From positions 558,001 through 622,000 of the forward strand of contig NZ_JAFBCR010000001.1 in the NCBI RefSeq assembly GCF_016907795.1: a stretch of DNA of 64,000 bases. The letters run 5' to 3'. Below the pieces are notes generated by a model. That model made no database searches. It saw nothing but the letters and a program-made list of their open reading frames with translations, and was not told the DNA's origin. Positions 20,089 to 27,093 of the stretch are shown one piece after another. Each line of letters begins with the position of its first letter. Positions within the stretch are counted from its first letter, which is position 1. The position numbers were made by a program, and so were the translations under genes. This stretch comes from Kocuria palustris. Lineage in GTDB: Bacteria > Actinomycetota > Actinomycetes > Actinomycetales > Micrococcaceae.

Positions 20089-21549
20089 TCAGGCCGCGGA
20101 GGCCCGCTCCTCCGGAGCGGTGCTCTCCCGAGCCGCCAGCCGCTCGTCCCAGAACCGCAGCACCTCGGGATCCGTGGGCCGGGTGGCCAGCGAGACGGCG
20201 ACGAACACGACCGCCGAGACCGCCAGGCCGATGTAGATCGGCGCATTGGCCATCACGCCGAAGGCGATCATCCCGATGACCACGGCGATGGCACCGGCGA
20301 CCATCGAGCTCGCCGCCCCCACCGCATTGCCGCGCCGCCAGGTGAGCCCGCCCAGGATCGCGACCAGAAGCCCGCCGACCAGCAGGTCGTAAGCGATCGT
20401 CAGCGCGGTGACCACATCCGGGACCAGGACCGAGAAGATCGTCACGGCCACGCCGAGCACGATCATGTAGCGGCGGTCGCCGGAGACCTCTTCCTCGCCG
20501 GCGGGAGCGTCGGAGCTGGAGACGGCACCCTTCAGCATCGGCAGCACGTCCACGCGCGCCACCGTGGCGGCTGCGATCAGCGCGCCGGAGGCCGTCGACA
20601 TCATGGCCGCCACACCGGCCGACAGCACGATTCCGCCCAGCCCCGCGGGGACGTGCTCCACTGCCATGCGGGCGAAGGCGTCGTCGGGGACCTCGAGCGA
20701 GGGCAGCACGACGGCGGCGGCCATGCCGATCACCGCACCGGCCACGCCGAAGATGCCGATGTAGACCGCCGAGAGGACGCCGCCCCAGCGCGCGACCTGC
20801 GGCGAGCGCGCGGTGAGCACGCGCTGCCAGATATCCTGCCCGATCAGCATGCCGAAGCCGTAGATCACGAACATCGTGATGATGGACTGGAAGCCCATGC
20901 CGTCCAGGGAGAAGTAGGTGGTATCCAGGCGCTCCCCCAGGCCCGACCAGCCGCCGGCGGCGCTGAGCGAGAACGGCAGCAGGATCGCGAAGATGCCGAT
21001 GGTCATGAACAGGAACTGCATCATGTCGGTCAGCGTGATTGACCACATGCCGCCCAGGCACGAGTACGCGATGACCACCAGGGAGCCCAGCAGGATGGCC
21101 GAAGTCCGCCCCATGGGGAACAGCACCGTGAAGATCGAGGCGTAGGCGGAGGTGGACGTCACCGCGAGCATCACGGTGTAGGCCAGCATCACGATCGAGG
21201 AGACCCGCGAGGCGATGCCCGCCCCGAAGCGCAGCGCCAGCATCTCGGAGACGGTGTAGATCTTCAGCGACGCGATCCGCCCGGCGAAGAACAGGCTCAG
21301 CGCCAGGATGCCCACGGCGATCGCGACCACGAGCCACATCCCGGACAGCCCGTACGTGTGCCCCAGGGCGATCCCGCCGACCGTGGAGGCTCCACCGAGG
21401 ACGACGGCGGCCATGGTCCCGGTGTAGAACACTGGCCCGAGCCGGCGCCCGGCCACGCGGTAGTCCTCGGCGCTGCGGGCCCGACGGGCTGCGATCAGCC
21501 CGATCGCGACCATGGCGATCAGGTAGAGGAGGATGATGGCGATGTTCAT
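20089..21549 (-). CDS. Sodium:solute symporter (SSS family)
   Basis: This 486-residue protein has about 13 membrane helices and an 'AEDYRVAGRRLG' N-terminal segment typical of SSS carriers. Further family features are 'GGASTVGGIALGHTYGLSG', 'YTVSEMLALRFG', 'YSCLGGMWSITLTDMMQF' and 'GLTWRRGNAVGAASSMVAG'. It couples solute uptake to sodium entry; the solute is unknown. No DUF997-type small partner is beside it. ATG at 21549 is followed by the first helix at once. Confidence 0.9.
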   Translation of the reverse strand: MNIAIILLYLIAMVAIGLIAARRARSAEDYRVAGRRLGPVFYTGTMAAVVLGGASTVGGIALGHTYGLSGMWLVVAIAVGILALSLFFAGRIASLKIYTVSEMLALRFGAGIASRVSSIVMLAYTVMLAVTSTSAYASIFTVLFPMGRTSAILLGSLVVIAYSCLGGMWSITLTDMMQFLFMTIGIFAILLPFSLSAAGGWSGLGERLDTTYFSLDGMGFQSIITMFVIYGFGMLIGQDIWQRVLTARSPQVARWGGVLSAVYIGIFGVAGAVIGMAAAVVLPSLEVPDDAFARMAVEHVPAGLGGIVLSAGVAAMMSTASGALIAAATVARVDVLPMLKGAVSSSDAPAGEEEVSGDRRYMIVLGVAVTIFSVLVPDVVTALTIAYDLLVGGLLVAILGGLTWRRGNAVGAASSMVAGAIAVVIGMIAFGVMANAPIYIGLAVSAVVFVAVSLATRPTDPEVLRFWDERLAARESTAPEERASAA

Positions 21550-21606
21550 GGGCTGCTCCAGGTGCTCTTTCGCCCGTGAGGGTCAGGCGGTGTTCCGTTC
21601 AGCAGG

Positions 21607-21826
21607 TCAGTCCTGCGGCGTGCCGGTGGCCAGCACCTGGCCATTGTCGTCGAGCGCCTCGACTGTGACGTGCCGCACGCCCTGCTCCAGCGGAATCTCT
21701 GCCCCAAAGCCGTCGCCGCCGTGGTGAGGCGTCGGGGATGAGATCGGCTGCCGAACCTGCGAACTCCAACGAGCCGGTGGCGATGTCGACCTCATGGATG
21801 CATCCATCGGGCACCCATTCGTCCAT
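21607..21826 (-). pseudogene. Small hypothetical protein gene with a frameshift
   Basis: ATG at 21826 begins 'MDEWVPDGCIHEVDIATGS...LIPDAS' and then loses sense near 21730. Another frame continues with 'GDGFGAEIPLEQGVRHV' and 'TVEALDDNGQVLATGTPQD' up to a stop at 21607. The two parts look like one small protein of about 73 residues broken by one indel. The start overlaps the tail of the neighbouring broken surface-protein gene, so the two were probably an operon. Function unknown. Confidence 0.55.
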
Positions 21827-22252
21827 CGCATCACCCCCCAGCGCCGAGGTCCTGTGGTGTGAGGTGGTAGGGGCCCAGTAGCATGGTGGCGCGGTCGGTC
21901 ATCGTTGTGTCGCAGACGTCCGCGCTGCTGGGTCCGGTATCTCCGCCGGTGGTCACCGTGGCGATCTGCTGACAAGAGCTGTCGAACATCGTGATCTCCA
22001 CTTCACCCCGGGAGTAGTTGGGGCCACGATAGTGTGTCAGTACGCGGGCCTTGGTAGTGCTGGACGCGAACGCCGAAGCAGTTGTCCGCGCCCTCCCCAT
22101 CGACCGGCTGCATCCACACGAGCTCGCCTTCAAAGTCATAGATCCCCGCGCCGTGATCGGGCTCGGCATCGCCCTCGAAGCAGGGCGAGTGCACGTAGTA
22201 CCCATCCTCCCCGGTGAGCCGTCCAGTGGTGGGATCGTCGGCAACGTCGACC

Positions 22253-22258
22253 TCTAGA
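22253..22258. repeat. IS481 target-site duplication, left copy
   Basis: TCTAGA immediately left of the element, identical to 23375-23380. It fits the NCTAGN target preference known for IS481. Confidence 0.85.
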
Positions 22259-23374
22259 TGTTGTGGGTCATGAGGTTCTTGGCGCGGGTGCGTCGATGAG
22301 ATGAGGAACGGGCTCCTCGGCACAGGATGGAAGTTCCTACACAAACATCCGCACGAGAGAGCCCGTTCATGACTCACGTTAACGCACCCCTGACACCGAC
22401 CGGCCGGCTGCGCATGGTGTTGCGCCACCTCGACGACGGGATCCCCAAAGCCCACGTGGCCGCGGAGTTCCGCGTCTCCCGACCAACCGTGGCGACCTGG
22501 GTGACCCGCTACCTCCAGCACGGTGAGGCCGGGCTGGTCGACCGCCCCTCGACCCCGCACGAGAGCCGTACGCGCACCCCGGCGGCGGTCGTGGAGCTCA
22601 TCGAGACCCTCCGTCGGAAGCGCAAATGGTCGGCGAGGCGCATCCATCGTCACCTGATCGACCGCGCTGTGGCGATCAGTCTGCGCACCGTGGGCCGGTG
22701 GCTGCACCGGCTGGGGATTTCCCGCCTTCGGGATCTGACCCCTGAGGGCGAGAGCTCGCGCAGGACTCCAAGACGGATCCGCGCCGCCTGGCCCGGACAC
22801 ATGATCCACCTCGACGTGAAGAAGGTCGGCAAGATCCCCGACGGCGGCGGCTGGCGCGCCCACGGCCGCGGATCCGACGCCGCGAAGGCGGCCAAGCGGG
22901 GGCCCGGGGCGAAGGTCGGCTACACCTACCTGCACTCGGCCGTGGACGGCTTCTCGCGCCTGGCCTACACCGAGGCCCTCGAGGACGAACGGGCGGTGAC
23001 CACGATCGGGTTCTTCTGCCGGGCGAGGGCCTTCTTCGCCGCCCACGGCATCACCCGGCTGCACCGGGTCGTGACTGATAACGGCGCCAACTACAAGGCC
23101 CGCGACTTCACTCGCACCGTCGAGGCCCTCGCGAGCCGGCACCAGCGGATCCGCCCCTACACACCGCGCCACAACGGCAAGGTGGAGCGGTACAACCGCC
23201 TGCTCGCCGACGAGGTGCTCTACGCCCGCCCCTACACCAGCGAACACGCCCGACGGGATGCGATCGGGGTGTGGGTCAACCACTTCAATTACCATCGACC
23301 GCATACCGCCTGTGGCGATCAGCCCCCGGCCTCACACGTCCCGGCCCGAGCCAATAACGTCATGCCCTCTTACA
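22259..23374 (+). mobile_element. IS481-family insertion sequence, complete (1,116 bp)
   Basis: The left end TGTTGTGGGTCATGAGGTTC and the right end (reverse complement TGTAAGAGGGCATGACGTTA) are imperfect 24-bp inverted repeats. The element is flanked by direct TCTAGA repeats. It carries one transposase gene and sits inside an exported-protein gene whose reading frame is restored exactly when the element and one repeat are removed. This shows a simple, recent-looking transposition. Confidence 0.9.
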
Positions 23375-23379
23375 TCTAG
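22369..23379 (+). CDS. IS481-family transposase
   Basis: This 336-residue transposase has an N-terminal helix-turn-helix ('GIPKAHVAAEFRVSRPTVATW') and a second HTH-like part ('WSARRIHRHLID'). The DDE/rve catalytic core has Asp in 'MIHLDVKKVG', Asp in 'VVTDNGANYK' and Glu in 'HNGKVERYNR'. ATG at 22369 matches family starts. The last codon is completed and the TAG stop is supplied by the target sequence (TCTAGA), outside the element proper. It looks intact and potentially active. Confidence 0.93.
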   Translation: MTHVNAPLTPTGRLRMVLRHLDDGIPKAHVAAEFRVSRPTVATWVTRYLQHGEAGLVDRPSTPHESRTRTPAAVVELIETLRRKRKWSARRIHRHLIDRAVAISLRTVGRWLHRLGISRLRDLTPEGESSRRTPRRIRAAWPGHMIHLDVKKVGKIPDGGGWRAHGRGSDAAKAAKRGPGAKVGYTYLHSAVDGFSRLAYTEALEDERAVTTIGFFCRARAFFAAHGITRLHRVVTDNGANYKARDFTRTVEALASRHQRIRPYTPRHNGKVERYNRLLADEVLYARPYTSEHARRDAIGVWVNHFNYHRPHTACGDQPPASHVPARANNVMPSYI

Positions 23380-23380
23380 A
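23375..23380. repeat. IS481 target-site duplication, right copy
   Basis: TCTAGA immediately right of the element, matching 22253-22258. It also provides the stop codon of the transposase. Confidence 0.85.
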
Positions 23381-23562
23381 TGTACCAAGTCGGGGCGGGT
23401 AACGAAAAATCGACCCCGGAAGTTGGCGGCAGGTAGGTCTGCAAAGGACGAGCTGCCAGGGTCCTCGCCTGTGTTATTCAGGGAGGAACCGGCCAGGAAC
23501 AGGGACAGTAGTCCAAGGATGGCTCCGTTGACGAACAGAACATAGCGGCACATGACAACCAT

Positions 23563-23876
23563 TGGCTTCAGGCACAGTCAGGGACGCTTCCAAGACCCGC
23601 ACGGTTCAGACTTGCATTCAGCTGAGTCGGCGAGCTGAAACGCACATACGACTTGCGTCACATCCCGACCCATACATGGAAACTACTGTTGCTCCTGGGC
23701 CTCATCAGCAAAGCTGTCCCTGGTCCTCCCGCAAGGAACCAGCTCCGCGACCTCAGAAGCACACCAACCCCGGAGTCACATGGAAACATGAGCCGCCGAA
23801 GCTAGCCGAGGTCAAAAGAAGTAAGTACCGCGGGAGGACAATATTCATCCGCATACAATTCACCCAAGGACAATCA
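23563..23876. other. Noncoding stretch upstream of the coiled-coil membrane protein
   Basis: From here rightward the base composition drops visibly towards AT. I see no credible gene. An AAGGA ribosome site for the next gene lies at the right end. It should hold the promoters of the divergent broken surface-protein gene and of the next gene. Confidence 0.35.
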
Positions 23877-24536
23877 ATGGAACTCGGAAGTATTGCAGAA
23901 TTGGCGTCGGCGGCAGCCGGTGGCACTGGAACAATCTTGAGCATTTTCGCGCTATCGTACGCAAGAGGCGCAAACGCAACAGCAGAACAGACCCGCCTGG
24001 ACATGAAGGAAGACGCCGAAAAGAATCGAGAGATAGCCAGCGAACGAGAGAAAAAACTCGACCTCAAGCAATCAGAGGTAGACCGAAGGGAAAGTGATCG
24101 TGAAGATCGAGAAAAGAAGCGAGTGGAAGATGAAATTGCTCGCGAAAAGCGAAACATGGCCGGAAGCTTACAGGCGTGGTGGGCAAAGCACGGCGACGAC
24201 TGGGGCGTGATTGTGTCCAATCGGGGACCGGCTGCCACCGTCTTTCATGACGTGGCGATACGTTGCACCGGCAATCATTACGGAACAGCCATCACATTCG
24301 AAACATTCCCCCCTGGAGTCTATTTCGTAAAAAGCGGAGACAAGAATCGAAAGTGGGGTTTCCCAATTCATGTAGCTACGCTCGATAATTACGAATCGAT
24401 TCTCAAGTCTCCGGATCACAGGTTGAACAAGTGCGATTCAGTGACCCCGCAGGTGAAACATGGGAATGGACACCGAAAACAGGAATTAGGACAGTGGATG
24501 ACGCCTAAAATCGGGGCTATGGGCCCCTGCCGGTAA
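23877..24536 (+). CDS. Hypothetical membrane/coiled-coil protein, probably frameshifted near its end
   Basis: ATG at 23877 follows AAGGA. The product has one N-terminal hydrophobic segment (about residues 6-33, 'LASAAAGGTGTILSIFALSY'). A long charged coiled coil (about 36-85, Glu/Lys/Arg/Asp-rich) and a folded C-terminal part ('DDWGVIVSNRGPAATVFHDV') follow. After about residue 182 the written frame becomes odd. Shifting by one base near 24425 gives 'EQVRFSDPAGETWEWTPKTG' and 'IRTVDDA' with a stop at 24508, which looks more authentic. Codon use is AT-rich compared with the chromosome, so it was probably acquired. Function unknown; a membrane-tethered sensor is only a guess. Confidence 0.55.
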   Translation: MELGSIAELASAAAGGTGTILSIFALSYARGANATAEQTRLDMKEDAEKNREIASEREKKLDLKQSEVDRRESDREDREKKRVEDEIAREKRNMAGSLQAWWAKHGDDWGVIVSNRGPAATVFHDVAIRCTGNHYGTAITFETFPPGVYFVKSGDKNRKWGFPIHVATLDNYESILKSPDHRLNKCDSVTPQVKHGNGHRKQELGQWMTPKIGAMGPCR

Positions 24537-25218
24537 ACTTCAAAAATGATACTCGATCCTATGTCCCATTAAAGTCAGTCACCGGTATAGCCAAAAAGTC
24601 TTGACGGCAGCGGAGGTCGCGACATCGAATTGGGCCCGCTTGCGGAACAACATCAACTCCCCCGGCTATCCGGAAGAGGCATGTTGATAATCGAGAATGT
24701 TTACACAGAGGCAGTGATGACCGCACCCGCGACGCCCTGAAATCGGAATAGAGCCCAGGAGGTGATTCACCCTGCGACGGTCAACGTAGCCGCAGGACCT
24801 GCATGCATGCTCCGACCAAGCCAGCGACCCAGACTGGGGAGGGAAGGGGATTCCTACCCAGCAACAGAGCTGACCAATGTTGAATCGGATGCTACCCCCT
24901 GACCCGGGAACGACGCCACAAATCGTTCTCATAGTGAATAACACATCCACCTGACACCGCTGAGACGTGTGCAACTCCGCCCGGTGGATCACTCGCTCCG
25001 AAGGAGGACAAAGACCCCCGAAGTACACTGTTCCCTATTCTAAAAAGACGATATTTCAGTGGGAATAATTGCGGCAGCTTTAGGGGCAGGGTGTCTCCAC
25101 GTGTCCATTCACGTTTTCCGTTAATTACGAGAAAGTCAGATACTGACTATCTCGCTTGTCGCGATCACCCCAATCGCGCCACAGAATGCAGATCAACGGC
25201 TAGGATATATGAACAATT
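24537..25218. other. Large intergenic stretch in the AT-rich patch
   Basis: No convincing gene is present on either strand. A minus-strand open frame (24666-25028) exists but has Cys/His/Arg-rich random-looking content and no ribosome site. The right end, with AT-rich boxes and a TAGGAT sequence at 25201, probably carries the promoter of the two-gene cassette. Confidence 0.35.
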
Positions 25219-25851
25219 ATGTCATCACTTCAAAGAGCGACTGCCACCCATTCAATCGCAATTTCGTCATTGCTTGTCGGCGCAGCACTATCATTTTGGG
25301 GTGGACCAGGCCGACCCGTTTGGGTGTGGGTGATTGTCGTCATATTAGTCGCAATAGCAATAGGATCCGCCTTCTTTGACATTCATAATACAAAAAGGGA
25401 TGAACCGCGGAAATTTCACGGAAAGACCAAAAATGCAGATATTCGTGATTATATGAATGGCATCTTTGAATCAGAGGGCAGGTGCGTCGTGTGCTCGAAT
25501 GATCTCTCGTGGGCGACCGAACGGGAGATCGATACATTGGCGAGGAAAGCAGAGAAAAAATCACTCACCTTGATCATGCCCAGAGAAAACGAAAGAAGTG
25601 CAGAACTTGTCAGCAAAGGGGCTACCGCTCACTACTATAACAATGACAAAGCTCAAGGCAAAGGCGCACGAAGTAGGCTGGTGGAAAGTTCATTTACCCT
25701 CATAAATGCTGAACGATCTGATGCATGGCTGGCTATCGGTCACGGCGGAAAGGATGAGCACACAATTCGTGAAGTGACCGATCCATCCGATCCAGTCCTG
25801 TTCCTGGCCAAGGATCTTGCTCGACTCGCCGCGAGAGCCGACCGGCAATAA
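25219..25851 (+). CDS. Two-helix membrane protein with a soluble PLD-like/receiver-like domain
   Basis: This 210-residue protein has two hydrophobic helices in the first 53 residues ('ISSLLVGAALSFWGG' and 'VWVWVIVVILVAIAIGSAFF'). The cytosolic domain reads 'IRDYMNGIFESEGRCVVCSN' then 'DLSWA...EIDTLARKAEKK', 'LTLIMPREN', 'LVSKGATAHYY', 'SRLVESSFTLINAERSDAWL' and 'AIGHGGKDEHTI'. The spacing resembles a catalytically dead phospholipase-D-like fold used for sensing, but the HxK motif is absent. Twenty-three bases separate it from the methyltransferase gene. AT-rich codon use. The family is not recognised; a defence role is inference from the 2TM design and the neighbourhood. Confidence 0.6.
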   Translation: MSSLQRATATHSIAISSLLVGAALSFWGGPGRPVWVWVIVVILVAIAIGSAFFDIHNTKRDEPRKFHGKTKNADIRDYMNGIFESEGRCVVCSNDLSWATEREIDTLARKAEKKSLTLIMPRENERSAELVSKGATAHYYNNDKAQGKGARSRLVESSFTLINAERSDAWLAIGHGGKDEHTIREVTDPSDPVLFLAKDLARLAARADRQ

Positions 25852-25874
25852 TTGAATGGAGAGCAAGGAGCCTA

Positions 25875-26591
25875 ATGAAAATAGTTTCAAATAAGACGCA
25901 GTCCGAGATTACAGCAGAGTGGGACAGGATGGCGCCAATTAGAGAAAGTCAAGTATCTTCAGGGCTGGATAGTAGCTTCACTGAAGTTCTACGCCCTTGG
26001 ATACTGCAGAGATCCGCTGGCTTCCACCACATACTAGACGTGGGGTGCGGCACGGGGCAACTTACAGCTGAACTTCACCGAATGGGGAATAATGTAATTG
26101 GAATTGACCCCAGCTCAGTAAGCGTCGAGATCGCGAAAAAAAATTATCCTGGACCACAATATTACGTATCCACAATTGAAGACTGGACCCCTGGCGCCAA
26201 TCACCAAAGCTCCGATCTCGTGATTGCAAACATGGTCCTCATGGATACACTCCACTTAAAGAAAGCGTGTCGACGGATTGTTGAAATCGCGCCATATGCG
26301 CAGGGGCTCTTCACAATAACCCACCCGTCATTTTGGCCTCAATATTGGGGGTACGACGACGACCCGGCATTTGACTATTTAGACGAGGTGCTGATCGAGG
26401 CCCCATTTAGGACCAAGAATTTTCCAAGCACCTTTCAGACAACGCATGTCCATCGCCCAATCGCATTCTACTTGGAAGCTTTCCGCCTATGTAACATGCG
26501 GATTGACGAAATTTGCGAACTTCGCGGGACTGAGTCAAAGGTCGAGTTCCCCTATCCTCGGTTTATCGCATTTCAAATTGCATGGGGTTAG
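25875..26591 (+). CDS. Class I SAM-dependent methyltransferase
   Basis: This 238-residue protein has motif I 'ILDVGCGTGQL' (53-63), the acidic ribose-binding residue in 'VIGIDPSS' (Asp78), motif II/III-like 'DLVIANMVLMDTLHLKKACR' and a post-motif 'GLFTITHPSFWPQYWGYDDD'. It resembles small-molecule methyltransferases of the UbiE/Methyltransf_11 type more than DNA methylases (no N/D-PPY). An AAGGAG ribosome site sits before the ATG at 25875. It forms a two-gene unit with the 2TM protein. Substrate unknown. Confidence 0.8.
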   Translation: MKIVSNKTQSEITAEWDRMAPIRESQVSSGLDSSFTEVLRPWILQRSAGFHHILDVGCGTGQLTAELHRMGNNVIGIDPSSVSVEIAKKNYPGPQYYVSTIEDWTPGANHQSSDLVIANMVLMDTLHLKKACRRIVEIAPYAQGLFTITHPSFWPQYWGYDDDPAFDYLDEVLIEAPFRTKNFPSTFQTTHVHRPIAFYLEAFRLCNMRIDEICELRGTESKVEFPYPRFIAFQIAWG

Positions 26592-27093
26592 GGCGACATG
26601 GCGACTCGATTCACTTTGAATCGGCCAACTCTTAATATCGTTCCCGTTTAACTCAAGAAGGATGAATAGCTTCCTGCAGGCAATCGACCCCTAGCATCGC
26701 GACAGATACGTGCTACTGATGCGCGAGTACGCCCAAGAGTACGCAGCAGTGACCGATGGGGTAGCGGCGCTGGGGTCTGCTACACGAGTAGGAGACACAA
26801 AATCTGTGTCGTTCACCGGCGTCGCAGCAGAGAATGTGCAACATGCTTCCGTGCCCTTGTCCGCGTCACGTGCGTAGAGCACGATGTGCAGGTGTCGGCC
26901 AGCCGGTCCTCGGCGCCTCCTCGAGAAGACACCGAGTAGTGGAATTGCTGCTCCAGTCCTCCCCCGCGACGGCTGTGCCGCCGGTAACATTGGACATCAC
27001 GATTTCCGGCGTCAGACTCAGTCCGCTACATAGACTTCGTGACGCCCCCTGGATCGACCGATCCTTTCCCAGCACACAGCAAGGCGGACAGAG
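26592..27093. other. Intergenic stretch before the restriction-modification gene
   Basis: I find no gene. Composition rises back to high GC from about 26700. A minus-strand open frame at 26691-26990 has no ribosome site or recognisable domain and may be debris of a lost gene. The promoter of the next gene is expected at its right end. Confidence 0.35.

Larger units (their letters stand above)
21831..23562 (-). pseudogene. Exported/surface protein gene split by IS481 and a frameshift
   Basis: The 5' part (23375-23562) encodes an N-terminal hydrophobic signal segment ('VNGAILGLLSLFLAG') and continues to 'RPDLVHL'. Removing the IS481 element and one copy of its 6-base target duplication joins it in frame to 'EVDVADDPTTGRLTGEDGYY', 'VHSPCFEGDAEPDHGAGIYD' and 'FEGELVWMQPVDGEGADNC'. 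Near 22048 a further indel shifts the frame to 'ARVLTHYRGPNYSRGEVE' and 'VTTGGDTGPSSADVC', ending at 21831. The intact product would be about 200 residues, exported, with several cysteines. I do not recognise the family. Confidence 0.75.

Noticed and set aside
24666-25028. A 120-codon minus-strand frame in the AT-rich gap
   Set aside because: No ribosome site, random-looking Cys/His/Arg content and no recognisable domain.
26691-26990. A 99-codon minus-strand frame before the restriction-modification gene
   Set aside because: No start signal and no domain; at most debris of a lost gene.
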